64,000 nucleotides of DNA from assembly GCA_019117125.1 (NCBI GenBank), contig DXAL01000013.1, positions 1 through 64,000 on the forward strand, in the 5' to 3' direction. How positions within the stretch are numbered: position 1 is the first letter of the stretch; every line of letters starts with the position of its first letter. The position numbers and the translations under genes are program-made. Below the pieces are notes generated by a model. The model made no database searches. It saw nothing but the letters and a program-made list of their open reading frames with translations, and had not been told where the DNA came from. Source of the stretch: Candidatus Mediterraneibacter merdipullorum. GTDB lineage: Bacteria; Bacillota; Clostridia; Lachnospirales; Lachnospiraceae. Positions 29,814-37,354 of the stretch are shown in pieces.

Positions 29814-31625
29814 CTACTGCCCCGCAATCTGCTCCGCTAGTTCGTTCAGATACACCCACCGCTCGGTCTTTTCATCGAGCTGTGCCTGTACTTTCTCCTG
29901 CTCTTCCATCAGTTCCCGGAGTTTGACCGAGTTTGTGGCATTCGCCCCTATCTGCCCTTCGATGGATGCCAGTTTTTCTTCCAGAGCGGCAATCTCATCA
30001 TCGATGGTCTCGTATTCCCGCTGTTCTTTGTAGGTAAATTTCACTTTTTGGGGCGGCTGTTTCCATTCTTTTGCGCTCTTTTCCCCACCGGTTTTTTCTG
30101 TATTTTCTCCGGAAGGAGCGTTTGCAGAGACGCCGGTGCTGTCTTCCCCTCCGGTGCGCTCTGCTTTCGCCCGGAGGTAATCCGTATATCCGCCCTCATA
30201 CTGTTCCACATGCCCTTTCCCGTCCAGCTCCAGTATCCGGTCCGCCACATTGTCCAGGAAATACCGGTCATGGGATACGGTGATAACGATGCCCTGGAAC
30301 GAGTTGAGATAGTCTTCCAGCAGGGTCAATGTCGGGATATCGAGATTATTTCCCGCCTCGTCAAACAGGAGCACATTGGCATTCTCCGCCAGCACGCCGA
30401 GCAGATACAGCCTGCGCTTCTCCCCTCCGGAGAGCTTTCCGATTGGGGCATACTGCATATCCGGTGTGAACAGGAACCGCTCCAGAAGGGCGGATGCGCT
30501 TATCTTTCCGTCCGTCGTGGTGATGTATTCCGCGATGTCCTTCACATAGTCGATGACCCGCTGACTGTCGTCCATGTGCTGCTCTTCCTGGGCGAAATAA
30601 CCAATCTTCACGGTTTCGCCAATTTCCACATGCCCTGCGTCCGGTTCCACCAGCCCCGCGATGATTTTGAGCAGGGTGGACTTGCCGCTGCCGTTCGGTC
30701 CGATGATGCCGAGGCGCTGGTTCTTCAGGACAATATAGCTGTAGTCTTCCAGCAGCTTCTTTTCCCCGTAGCGCTTGCTGATATGATGAAGCTCAATGGT
30801 CTTTTTTCCCATCCGGGTCCGGACAGAGCCCAGCTCCACGGTCTGGTCCCGGACCGGAATCCTGCCGTTCTTTAACGCTTCCAGTCTCTCAAGCCTTGCC
30901 CGCTGCTTCGTCGTCCTGGCACGGCAGCCCCGCTTTGCCCATTCCAGCTCCATGCGCAGCACACTCTGCCGTTTCCGCTCCGAGGCAAGCTCCATCTCCT
31001 CCCGCGCGGCTTTCCGCTCAAGGAAGCCGGTATAGTCCGTATCGTAGCTGTACAGGCTTCCGCGGCTGATTTCCAGGATGCGGCTGCATACCCGGTCCAG
31101 GAAGTACCGGTCATGGGTCACCATCAGAAGCGTCCCACGGTAAGCCCTGAGATAGTCTTCCAGCCATATGGTCATCTCTTCGTCCAGATGGTTCGTCGGC
31201 TCGTCCAGAAGAAGCACGTCAAAAGGTTCCGCCAGCATTTTTGCCAGCACAACCCTCCTTTTCTGTCCGCCGGAGAGCTCCCCTGTCTTCTGGCTGAAAT
31301 CCGTGATGCCAAGCTCCATCAGATTCGCCTCTGTCTGCCAGTCTTCTCCTGCGCCTTTTGTAAATGCATAGGACCGGATATCTTCCTCTTCCGGAAGAAC
31401 CGGATTCTGCGGGACATAGGCAATCTTCAGACCATTCTGACGGATAATCTGCCCCTCCTCCGGCGTCTCCTCTCCCGCTATCATTTTGAGCAGCGTGGAC
31501 TTGCCCGTCCCGTTGATGCCCACAATGCCAATCTTGTCACCCTGCTGGATGCCGAACGAGGCGTCCTCATAGATGACCTTTTCCCCATAAATTTTACTGA
31601 TGTGTTCGATATTGATGATATTCAT
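29814..31625 (-). CDS. ABC-F family ATP-binding protein (Uup-like)
   Basis: ABC-F proteins are soluble twin-ATPase proteins that act on the ribosome, in housekeeping or in antibiotic protection. The 603-residue protein has two ABC domains: Walker A GINGTGKST and GPNGSGKST, signatures LSGGQ and LSGGE, a linker of about 80 residues rich in Arg/Glu and a C-terminal coiled coil, which points to Uup. The first Walker B is canonical (LLLDEPTNHLD) but the second reads LLFDEAGNNLD. No ribosome binding site precedes the ATG; instead a TATAAT hexamer lies 7-12 bases upstream, so the mRNA may be leaderless. Confidence 0.9.
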   Translation of the reverse strand: MNIINIEHISKIYGEKVIYEDASFGIQQGDKIGIVGINGTGKSTLLKMIAGEETPEEGQIIRQNGLKIAYVPQNPVLPEEEDIRSYAFTKGAGEDWQTEANLMELGITDFSQKTGELSGGQKRRVVLAKMLAEPFDVLLLDEPTNHLDEEMTIWLEDYLRAYRGTLLMVTHDRYFLDRVCSRILEISRGSLYSYDTDYTGFLERKAAREEMELASERKRQSVLRMELEWAKRGCRARTTKQRARLERLEALKNGRIPVRDQTVELGSVRTRMGKKTIELHHISKRYGEKKLLEDYSYIVLKNQRLGIIGPNGSGKSTLLKIIAGLVEPDAGHVEIGETVKIGYFAQEEQHMDDSQRVIDYVKDIAEYITTTDGKISASALLERFLFTPDMQYAPIGKLSGGEKRRLYLLGVLAENANVLLFDEAGNNLDIPTLTLLEDYLNSFQGIVITVSHDRYFLDNVADRILELDGKGHVEQYEGGYTDYLRAKAERTGGEDSTGVSANAPSGENTEKTGGEKSAKEWKQPPQKVKFTYKEQREYETIDDEIAALEEKLASIEGQIGANATNSVKLRELMEEQEKVQAQLDEKTERWVYLNELAEQIAGQ

Positions 31626-31632
31626 AACAATT

Positions 31633-31638
31633 ATTATA
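31633..31638 (-). promoter_or_regulatory. -10 box close to the ABC-F start codon
   Basis: TATAAT on the minus strand ends seven bases before the ATG at 31625. The -35 region is weak (CACTGA at 17 bases). If active, transcription would start at or next to the start codon. Confidence 0.45.
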
Positions 31639-31644
31639 ACGATT

Positions 31645-32931
31645 TTACAGATTTTTCAGTGCGTACAACGGAAGATTCACAAGCCACCCTTCGTCGCGAT
31701 AACCGCGCATCGATGTGCGTACGGCATGAGAAGGATGGTATTTTTCATAATACATCTTCATACTTTTGGCTTTGACATTTTCCTCAGCCTTGACTTCCAC
31801 TGGTATGACTTCTCCTTCTTTCTGAATCAGGAAGTCGATTTCCGTATGGGATGACGATAAAAAATAATAAGGCGTATACTCTGTTTCTGCAAGAATCTGC
31901 TGGAATACGTACTGTTCTGTAAGCGCGCCTTTAAATTCAGTAAACAGTTCATTTCCTTCAAGGATAGAACGGGCATCCAGTTCGCTCATTGCGCCAAGGA
32001 GCCCGACATCTGACAGATAGATTTTAAATGCAGAAAAATCAACGTATGCTTTCAATGGGATTCCCGGCTTTTCCACGCGATATACTTTCCCGATAAGTCC
32101 GCAGTCCAGAAGCCATTCTATCGCCGTCTCATAGTCTTTTGACCTTGCTCCGCTTTTAATCTGTCCGAAAAAGAATTTTTTGTTTTCCCTGGCAAGCTGG
32201 AGCGGGATGGAATTCCACACCATGCGGAGCCGCGCCAGTTCTGTATCCGGTGTATGTTTGCTGAAATCATTTTCGTACAACTCCAGTATCTGCTTCTGGA
32301 TATTCCGGACAGAAACTACATCCCCGTGCTGTGCATAATCACTGACCGCTTCCGGCATGCCGCCGATAAAGTAATACAGCTTCAGCCAGCTGACATATCT
32401 GTCGGAAAAAACATCCATTGTTGTATAGTCTTTTTCTGTGATAAGTTCCGCCAGGTCGTTTTCTCCTACCGCCATCAGAAATTCCCGGAACGTCATTGGA
32501 TAAATATTGACAGACTCAACTTTGCCCACAGGAAAAGAAACTCCTTCGTGGATTGCCACTCCCAGCAGCGAGCCTGCCGCGACCACCGCATATTCCGGAG
32601 CATTTTCATAAAAATATTTCAGCGATGAGATTGCTTTTGGCGCTTCCTGAATCTCATCAAAGATGATGAGTGTATCTTCCGGAACAATCTTCTCTCCCGT
32701 CTCTATGTTGATGAGCCGGATGATTCTCCGGATATCATAATCCTCATCAAATATCTTCCGCATGTGAGGATTACTGTCGAAATTGATGTAAGCAGTATTT
32801 TTAAAACACTGTCTTCCAAATTCCTTCATCAGCCATGTTTTCCCCGTCTGTCTCGCGCCTTTGAGGAGCAGCGGTTTACGATTTGTCTTATGCTTCCACT
32901 GTACCAGTTGTTCCATCGCACATCGCTTCAT
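31645..32931 (-). CDS. AAA ATPase with C-terminal DUF4143 / PD-(D/E)xK-like domain
   Basis: The 428-residue protein has a Walker A GARQTGKTW near residue 29, a Walker B TLIIFDEIQEAP and the conserved GSLLG and PMTFREFL motifs of the AAA_14/DUF4143 ATPase family. The C-terminal part ends with HTEIDFLIQKEGEVIPVEVKA, matching the D-x(n)-E-x-K pattern of a PD-(D/E)xK nuclease fold. The family is widespread in gut bacteria with no settled function. The start at 32931 has GGAAGG seven bases upstream. The sequence is more AT-rich than its neighbours and is preceded by 33-bp tandem repeats, which suggests acquisition. Confidence 0.85.
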   Translation of the reverse strand: MKRCAMEQLVQWKHKTNRKPLLLKGARQTGKTWLMKEFGRQCFKNTAYINFDSNPHMRKIFDEDYDIRRIIRLINIETGEKIVPEDTLIIFDEIQEAPKAISSLKYFYENAPEYAVVAAGSLLGVAIHEGVSFPVGKVESVNIYPMTFREFLMAVGENDLAELITEKDYTTMDVFSDRYVSWLKLYYFIGGMPEAVSDYAQHGDVVSVRNIQKQILELYENDFSKHTPDTELARLRMVWNSIPLQLARENKKFFFGQIKSGARSKDYETAIEWLLDCGLIGKVYRVEKPGIPLKAYVDFSAFKIYLSDVGLLGAMSELDARSILEGNELFTEFKGALTEQYVFQQILAETEYTPYYFLSSSHTEIDFLIQKEGEVIPVEVKAEENVKAKSMKMYYEKYHPSHAVRTSMRGYRDEGWLVNLPLYALKNL

Positions 32932-32972
32932 ACTGTCACCTTCCTTCATCCGGGTTTGAGTGGTCTGTTAAC

Positions 32973-33001
32973 AGTATGACAGTTTTCTGAAAAAATATCA
33001 A
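32973..33001 (-). promoter_or_regulatory. Promoter of the DUF4143 ATPase gene
   Basis: TTGATA, a 17-base spacer and CATACT lie on the minus strand about 40 bases before the gene. The first unit of the tandem repeat lies inside the spacer. Confidence 0.65.
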
Positions 33002-33093
33002 TACCGAACAACATTTTTCTGAAGGAATATCTCTATGTTCACTGCACTTTTCTGAAGGAACACCTCCACTTTCACAACACTTTTCTGAAGGAA
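32983..33093. repeat. Tandem 33-bp direct repeats upstream of the DUF4143 ATPase
   Basis: The core TTTTCTGAAGGAA occurs at 33015, 33048 and 33081, with a shorter TTTTCTGA at 32983, giving a period of 32-33 bp. The intervening bases are partly conserved (CTCYAYxTTCAC). The array fills the space between the ATPase gene and the flippase-like gene. Confidence 0.8.
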
Positions 33094-33100
33094 TCCGTTC

Positions 33101-34153
33101 TCATCCCGCTGCCGCAGTCTTCCGGCCCGCGGAAACAAACTTGTTCGCCAGCACCACGCCAAGGCTCACGATAAGCAGGAAATAGAAGTTGATGCCGCGG
33201 CTAACCATCATGGAAGGAATCAGATAGACGCCGGGAAACACATGGGCAAAGACCGCCTGGTACATCAGCTCTGTGATGCCCTGTGCGCCCGGGAGCGGCA
33301 GCATATCCACCGCAATGTACACAGCCGCCTGAAGAAGTATCACTTTCCCGGCGCCCGCTCCGTGCAACCCGAAGCCGAGATAGACCATATAGGTCAGCAC
33401 GAACACGCTGCACCGCTGCAGGAACGTCACCGCCGTCACAAGGACCAGACTTCCCTTGTGTTCCTTCAGCCAGCCCACAGCCCTCTGGTAACTGTCGATA
33501 AAATCATGGACTTTCGTCCTTCGTTTCTCCGACGGCTTCCACAGTCTGAGCCGGATAAAAAGGGCTTCAAAGAACAATGCCAGCTTCAGGATGACTTTCG
33601 GGAACAGCATGACGCCAAGGATGAGGACGACCAGCACCACATTGAGGAACAGCCCGAACAGATACAGCGGGAAATAATTCCCCAGCTCTGTCATAAGGGG
33701 CGCGCCCCAGAAGAAAAGGATGCCCGCTCCCAGGACCACTAAGACAAATTTGTAAGCCACAGCCACCGTCATAAGCACGACGGTGCTGTCAGAGCCCCGG
33801 TTCCCGTCTTTGCTCATATAATAGAGCTGGACCGGCTGTCCCCCGGTGGCTGACGGCGTGATGCCCGAATAGAAAAATCCGATGAACGAATACTGGATGC
33901 ACCGCAGCAGGGAACTGGCGCTGCAGCCCTTTTTCTGCGCTCCCATGGAGCGCAGGAGATACCAGATCATATATCCTTCCGCGCAGACGAAGAACACCGC
34001 CAGCAGGACAGCCGGTATCAGCCAGACCGGCGACATCTGCTTCAGCGCTCTGCCAATCTCCGTGAGGTCCCGCCCTCCAAACAGCGCGTAAAATGTCAGA
34101 ACCATGACAAGGAGGAAAAACGCCACCTGCAGCGCCCGTTTTTTGCCGCTCAT
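33101..34153 (-). CDS. Flippase-like / lysylphosphatidylglycerol synthase TM-region family protein
   Basis: The 350-residue protein has about eight membrane segments and belongs to the MprF-type flippase domain family (UPF0104), shown by the FFYSGITPSATGGQPVQLYYM motif and a late DMLPLPGAQGITELMYQAVF motif. Only the membrane domain is present; there is no synthase domain, so it probably moves a lipid-linked substrate made by others. Its start overlaps the preceding gene by four bases (ATGA), forming an operon with the glycosyltransferase. The substrate is unknown. Confidence 0.85.
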   Translation of the reverse strand: MSGKKRALQVAFFLLVMVLTFYALFGGRDLTEIGRALKQMSPVWLIPAVLLAVFFVCAEGYMIWYLLRSMGAQKKGCSASSLLRCIQYSFIGFFYSGITPSATGGQPVQLYYMSKDGNRGSDSTVVLMTVAVAYKFVLVVLGAGILFFWGAPLMTELGNYFPLYLFGLFLNVVLVVLILGVMLFPKVILKLALFFEALFIRLRLWKPSEKRRTKVHDFIDSYQRAVGWLKEHKGSLVLVTAVTFLQRCSVFVLTYMVYLGFGLHGAGAGKVILLQAAVYIAVDMLPLPGAQGITELMYQAVFAHVFPGVYLIPSMMVSRGINFYFLLIVSLGVVLANKFVSAGRKTAAAG

Positions 34154-34788
34154 GACCGCTCACCCCTTCTTAAGAATTGTATCAGGTACGCCGCCCCTGC
34201 GTAAGCCGGCTCAAGGAACGACAGCAGCCCGGGTCTTCTGAGCGTCTGATGCCCGGACCGGGTGGCAGCGGTCAGTTCGTACAGACTCCCCTCAAAGAGT
34301 TTCTCCTTGCCTTCATATTCCATAAAATCCCGGGGCGTCACCAGGGAAAAATGCTTCTCCCACTTACAGACTCCTGCCTCTTCAAGCAGGCGGGCGATAT
34401 AGGAGGAACAGGTATAATGCCTTTCCTGGTAAAAGGGACGCCCCATCAGGATGAAGGGCAGCCCGAGCACTGCATAATGATAGCGGAACCGCTGCTCCAT
34501 CGCCTGTTCCAGCTCCCGTTCAATATACGCTTTCTGCTCCGGGGTGCATTCCATGCTGCACACCATGTAATCTGCATCCGGAAACGCCCGCAGGATTTTT
34601 TCTTTCTCCTCTTTCTCAAAGCCGGCAATGAGCGGCACCGACGGATGCCGCCTCCCGATGCTGTAGGCTTCCTCCAGGTACGGGTCCAGCGCAAGCGCCA
34701 CATGGATGTACTTCTGTTTTATCACCCGCCGGATGATGCCTGCGAACAGTCCCGGCGTATCTACAAACGCAATGTATATCTTTGCCAT
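34150..34788 (-). CDS. Putative permuted papain-fold (NlpC/P60-like, YiiX-type) hydrolase
   Basis: I do not recognise a named family with certainty. The 212-residue protein has a conserved-looking His in KYIHVALALD (about residue 29) and a Cys in HYTCSSYIARLLEEAG (about residue 127). A His before the Cys and this spacing fit the circularly permuted papain fold of YiiX/LRAT-type enzymes, which cleave or transfer acyl or amide groups. No signal peptide is seen, so it acts in the cytoplasm or at the membrane. It lies in one operon between a glycosyltransferase and a lipid-flippase-like gene. Confidence 0.6.
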   Translation of the reverse strand: MAKIYIAFVDTPGLFAGIIRRVIKQKYIHVALALDPYLEEAYSIGRRHPSVPLIAGFEKEEKEKILRAFPDADYMVCSMECTPEQKAYIERELEQAMEQRFRYHYAVLGLPFILMGRPFYQERHYTCSSYIARLLEEAGVCKWEKHFSLVTPRDFMEYEGKEKLFEGSLYELTAATRSGHQTLRRPGLLSFLEPAYAGAAYLIQFLRRGERS

Positions 34789-34830
34789 ATCCTTTCTCCC
34801 CTTTGTATGTTTTTGACCGAACCCTTTCTG

Positions 34831-35871
34831 TCACTGGAACTGATAGACTTTCCGCGCAAAGCGGTATCCGCCCAGCGTCAGCTTCCCGCCGAGTTTTCCC
34901 GGCAGGTAGGTCAGCCCGCTCAGCGTGGAATACCGCAGCCGGTAATACAGGGCTGCATTGTATGCCTTGATGCGCTCCCACATCTCTTTTCGCTTTTCTA
35001 CCGCTTCCGGTGTAGCGCAGAGCAGCAGATGGATGGATGAGATGGACAGCATGATGGAGATATTGCGTGTCATATAGGATGCGAGTTTCGGATATTTCTT
35101 TTTCACCTCGCCTAAGTCCACGCTCTTTGCCACAAGCTCGGTGACCCGTATCTGCTGGTCGATGCGCTTAATCAGCACGTTTTCGTTTACAGACTGGTCC
35201 TCCCGCCCGAGATAATAGTGATAGAGGTCAATATCCAGATAGCAGATGCGCTCCGCAAAAGGCAGCGGCTGATAGGAAAACAGATTGTCCACATAGAATG
35301 TATGCTCCGGAAGCCGGACGCCGGAGCGTCTCAGCACGTCCGTGCGGAACATGAGGGCATGCATGATGAGATACTGGGACGGCCGGAAATGTCCGATCTC
35401 ATTCCAGCCGCACATCCTGCCTGACGGGAAGATATTGCGGTAGTCCATACAGCGCCGCCTGCCCTCTTCCAGATGGTCGTATACATAGTTGCACACGAAC
35501 AGGTCCGGGATATCCTCCCCGAATTCCACACGCCCGCCTCCGCAGAATCTCTTCACTTCCGCCAGCAGCCTCTCGTATGCATCCGTATCGAGCCAGTCGT
35601 CCGAGTCCACAACCTTGTAATAGATGCCGGAAGCAAGCTCCAGCCCTTTGTTCACGCCGGAGCCGTGTCCGCCGTTTTCCTTGTGGACCACACGCACGAT
35701 ATCCGGATAGCGGACCTGATATTCATCGGCAATCTCCCCGGTCCGGTCAGAAGAGCCGTCGTCAATCAGGATGATTTCCACATCCCTGCCCCCTGCCAGG
35801 AGCGAGTCTGTGCATCGCCGCATATAGGCTTCCGAATTATAGCACGGTACCGCAAATGTAATATATTTCAT
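34831..35871 (-). CDS. Glycosyltransferase family 2
   Basis: The 346-residue protein opens MKYITFAVPCYNSEAYMRRC and contains EIILIDDGSSDRTGEIAD and KVVDSDDWLDTDAYE, the GT-A fold with the metal-binding DSDD motif. It probably transfers a sugar to a lipid or wall polymer; donor and acceptor are unknown. The start at 35871 follows GGGAGGGG by seven bases; an in-frame ATG at 35916 lacks a site. It is the first gene of the three-gene envelope operon (34150 and 33101 follow). Confidence 0.9.
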   Translation of the reverse strand: MKYITFAVPCYNSEAYMRRCTDSLLAGGRDVEIILIDDGSSDRTGEIADEYQVRYPDIVRVVHKENGGHGSGVNKGLELASGIYYKVVDSDDWLDTDAYERLLAEVKRFCGGGRVEFGEDIPDLFVCNYVYDHLEEGRRRCMDYRNIFPSGRMCGWNEIGHFRPSQYLIMHALMFRTDVLRRSGVRLPEHTFYVDNLFSYQPLPFAERICYLDIDLYHYYLGREDQSVNENVLIKRIDQQIRVTELVAKSVDLGEVKKKYPKLASYMTRNISIMLSISSIHLLLCATPEAVEKRKEMWERIKAYNAALYYRLRYSTLSGLTYLPGKLGGKLTLGGYRFARKVYQFQ

Positions 35872-35921
35872 GTCTGTTCCCCTCCCGATAAAGTCTGGTA
35901 TCGTATCTTTTTTCATGGAAT

Positions 35922-35990
35922 ATCATATCGGAGCGTTCTTAAGATAAGAGGCTGTAATTTCTTAAGATTTCTAAAAGTTTTTAAGAAAAT
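35922..35990 (-). promoter_or_regulatory. Promoter region of the glycosyltransferase operon with repeated TTCTTAAGAT motifs
   Basis: On the minus strand TATGAT (35922-35927) is a good -10 box but no -35 box is present. The plus-strand motif TTCTTAAGAT occurs at 35936 and 35959 (23 bp apart) with a third looser copy near 35979. The nearest copy overlaps the missing -35 position, as in activator-dependent promoters. Confidence 0.5.
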
Positions 35991-36023
35991 CGTAAAAATC
36001 TCCGCCGCCTGTAACTGACCTCT

Positions 36024-36197
36024 TCAGCCCCGGCTCCATCGAAGCAGCACCCGGTCGAGCGCGGACCAGAGCCCGGAAACCACGAACATGACCGCCCCCG
36101 CCGGGATGATGACTGCCGCCAGGAACAAAAACGCCAGGCTTCCAAGCAGCCGGCTCTTCCACTTCCCTCTGTTCTTTCTTTTATTCGACGCATCCAT
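36024..36197 (-). CDS. Small single-pass membrane protein, 57 residues
   Basis: The reading frame starts ATG at 36197 with AAGGAG nine bases upstream and ends with TGA at 36024. The protein begins MDASNKRKNRGKWKSRLLGS, a strongly basic cytoplasmic N-terminus, followed by one hydrophobic segment (about residues 17-43) and a short tail ending LLRWSRG. The basic-then-hydrophobic layout, the good ribosome binding site and the lack of another gene here support a real gene. It lies between the glycosyltransferase operon and a divergent membrane-protein gene. I do not recognise it. Confidence 0.6.
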   Translation of the reverse strand: MDASNKRKNRGKWKSRLLGSLAFLFLAAVIIPAGAVMFVVSGLWSALDRVLLRWSRG

Positions 36198-36292
36198 AAT
36201 TCCGCTCTCCTTTCAGCCGTATTCCTTTTTCTCCGTTTTCTGTCTTCCTAAATATTGTATATGAAAGACAGACCGCTCTTCCATCCGTACGC

Positions 36293-36329
36293 CTTACATT
36301 TCCCGTCTGATGACTTACAGTTTTGTAAG
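36293..36329. promoter_or_regulatory. CTTACA repeats and palindrome in a divergent intergenic region
   Basis: CTTACA occurs at 36293 and 36314 (21 bp apart), and the second copy forms the 16-base palindrome CTTACA-GTTT-TGTAAG (36314-36329). The region from 36198 to 36490 separates two divergent genes, so this is a candidate operator. Apart from this and the promoter at 36386-36414 I see nothing else in the stretch. Confidence 0.4.
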
Positions 36330-36385
36330 AGCAGGCAGAAAAAGAATTCTTTTATAAAATCTTTTTGAAATTTCACGCGCACACC

Positions 36386-36414
36386 TTGAGATTCCGCAGA
36401 AAACGCGCTAACAT
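36386..36414 (+). promoter_or_regulatory. Probable promoter of the acidic-tailed membrane-protein gene
   Basis: TTGAGA, a 17-base spacer and TAACAT lie on the plus strand about 75 bases before the gene at 36491. The -10 box is imperfect. Confidence 0.5.
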
Positions 36415-36490
36415 AAGAGAGATTTTTACAAAGAGGGGATTTTCAGCTGTATCGAAACAAAGCTGTATTGAGACGATAAGGAGGAACCGC

Positions 36491-37324
36491 ATGAAAAACG
36501 AGAATGAATTTACAGATATATTTGGCGATGATTTTGAAGTGACCTACGAAGAAAACGACGGGATGACCCTCGATATGAGCCGGGATGCCGGACGAAGCAG
36601 CCAGGATGCGGCATGCAAAACCCGGACGGATACCGCTCCCCTGCGCCGCAAAGAGGTGCGCTGGAAGACGGCAGAGGACTATGCCGATGATTTTTCCGAT
36701 GACTTTGGGGACGGTTACGAAGATTCATATGAAGATGAAGATTCCTATGAAGACAGACGCAGCGATGCAGCGGAAGACGACTCCTTCCACGGGGATTTTG
36801 TCCGCAAAAGCCGCGGCGTCCCTCTCGCTGCGCCCATACGCAAAGGCGGGCGCACGCTCTCCCGGCTCACTGCATCCGTCGTGCGCGGTCTGACCGCAGT
36901 CCTCATCCTGGTCATCACCGGCTTTGTCACCTGGACATTCTGGCGTGCGAGCACGCCTTACGGAGATATCCAGGAGATGCTGCGGACAAAGGAGGCGGAC
37001 CTTACTCTTGCTTCCTATCTCTGCGTCGCAGCGCTCTTCCTGCTCTTTGAGCTCATCTCCCTTTTCTGGTCCATGACGCGGGTCCGCGTCCGAAACGGCA
37101 TGGAGACCTGGACGGAAGATACCGGGCGGGGACTCTTTTCCTTCCTGCTCGTGTTCGCGGCGTCCTATCTCTCCTTCTGGGTCAGCCCCTTCCTCCCGGA
37201 GGCGCCGGAAGCCGTCCTGGGAGTAAAAGGCGCGCTGGAAGTGTTCGGTTCCATGCACAATGTCCTCTTCGGGCTGTGCACGGCAGGAGTCATCTCCTGC
37301 ATCGTCCGGAAGCTGTTCGCGTAA
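36491..37324 (+). CDS. Membrane protein of unknown function with an acidic cytoplasmic N-terminus
   Basis: I do not recognise this 277-residue protein. The first 110 residues are very acidic and low-complexity (runs of Asp, Glu, Tyr and Ser such as DDFSDDFGDGYEDSYEDED) and probably disordered. A basic stretch follows, then four membrane segments from about residue 130. The start at 36491 is set by AAGGAGG six bases upstream. It is a single gene with a terminator at 37331-37354, lying between the divergent 57-residue protein and the convergent recombinase-like gene. Confidence 0.75.
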   Translation: MKNENEFTDIFGDDFEVTYEENDGMTLDMSRDAGRSSQDAACKTRTDTAPLRRKEVRWKTAEDYADDFSDDFGDGYEDSYEDEDSYEDRRSDAAEDDSFHGDFVRKSRGVPLAAPIRKGGRTLSRLTASVVRGLTAVLILVITGFVTWTFWRASTPYGDIQEMLRTKEADLTLASYLCVAALFLLFELISLFWSMTRVRVRNGMETWTEDTGRGLFSFLLVFAASYLSFWVSPFLPEAPEAVLGVKGALEVFGSMHNVLFGLCTAGVISCIVRKLFA

Positions 37325-37330
37325 AACCCT

Positions 37331-37354
37331 GCCCTGTAAAATATCAGGGCTTTT
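37331..37354 (+). terminator. Terminator between two convergent genes
   Basis: GCCCTG and CAGGGC with an 8-base loop are followed by TTTTC on the plus strand. The stem includes the stop codon of the convergent recombinase-like gene, so it may stop transcription from both sides. Confidence 0.7.

Noticed and set aside
32983-33093. CRISPR array
   Set aside because: The units are head-to-tail copies of one 33-bp sequence without unique spacers, and no cas genes are present.
35981-36193. Two overlapping minus-strand frames of 63 and 70 codons in the 36.0-36.2 kb interval
   Set aside because: They are Arg/Ser/Gly-rich, lack start signals and are out of frame with the 57-residue membrane protein, which has a good ribosome binding site and topology.
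36365-36490. N-terminal extension of the acidic-tailed membrane protein
   Set aside because: The in-frame ATG at 36365 lacks a ribosome binding site and lies upstream of the predicted promoter; AAGGAGG fixes the start at 36491.
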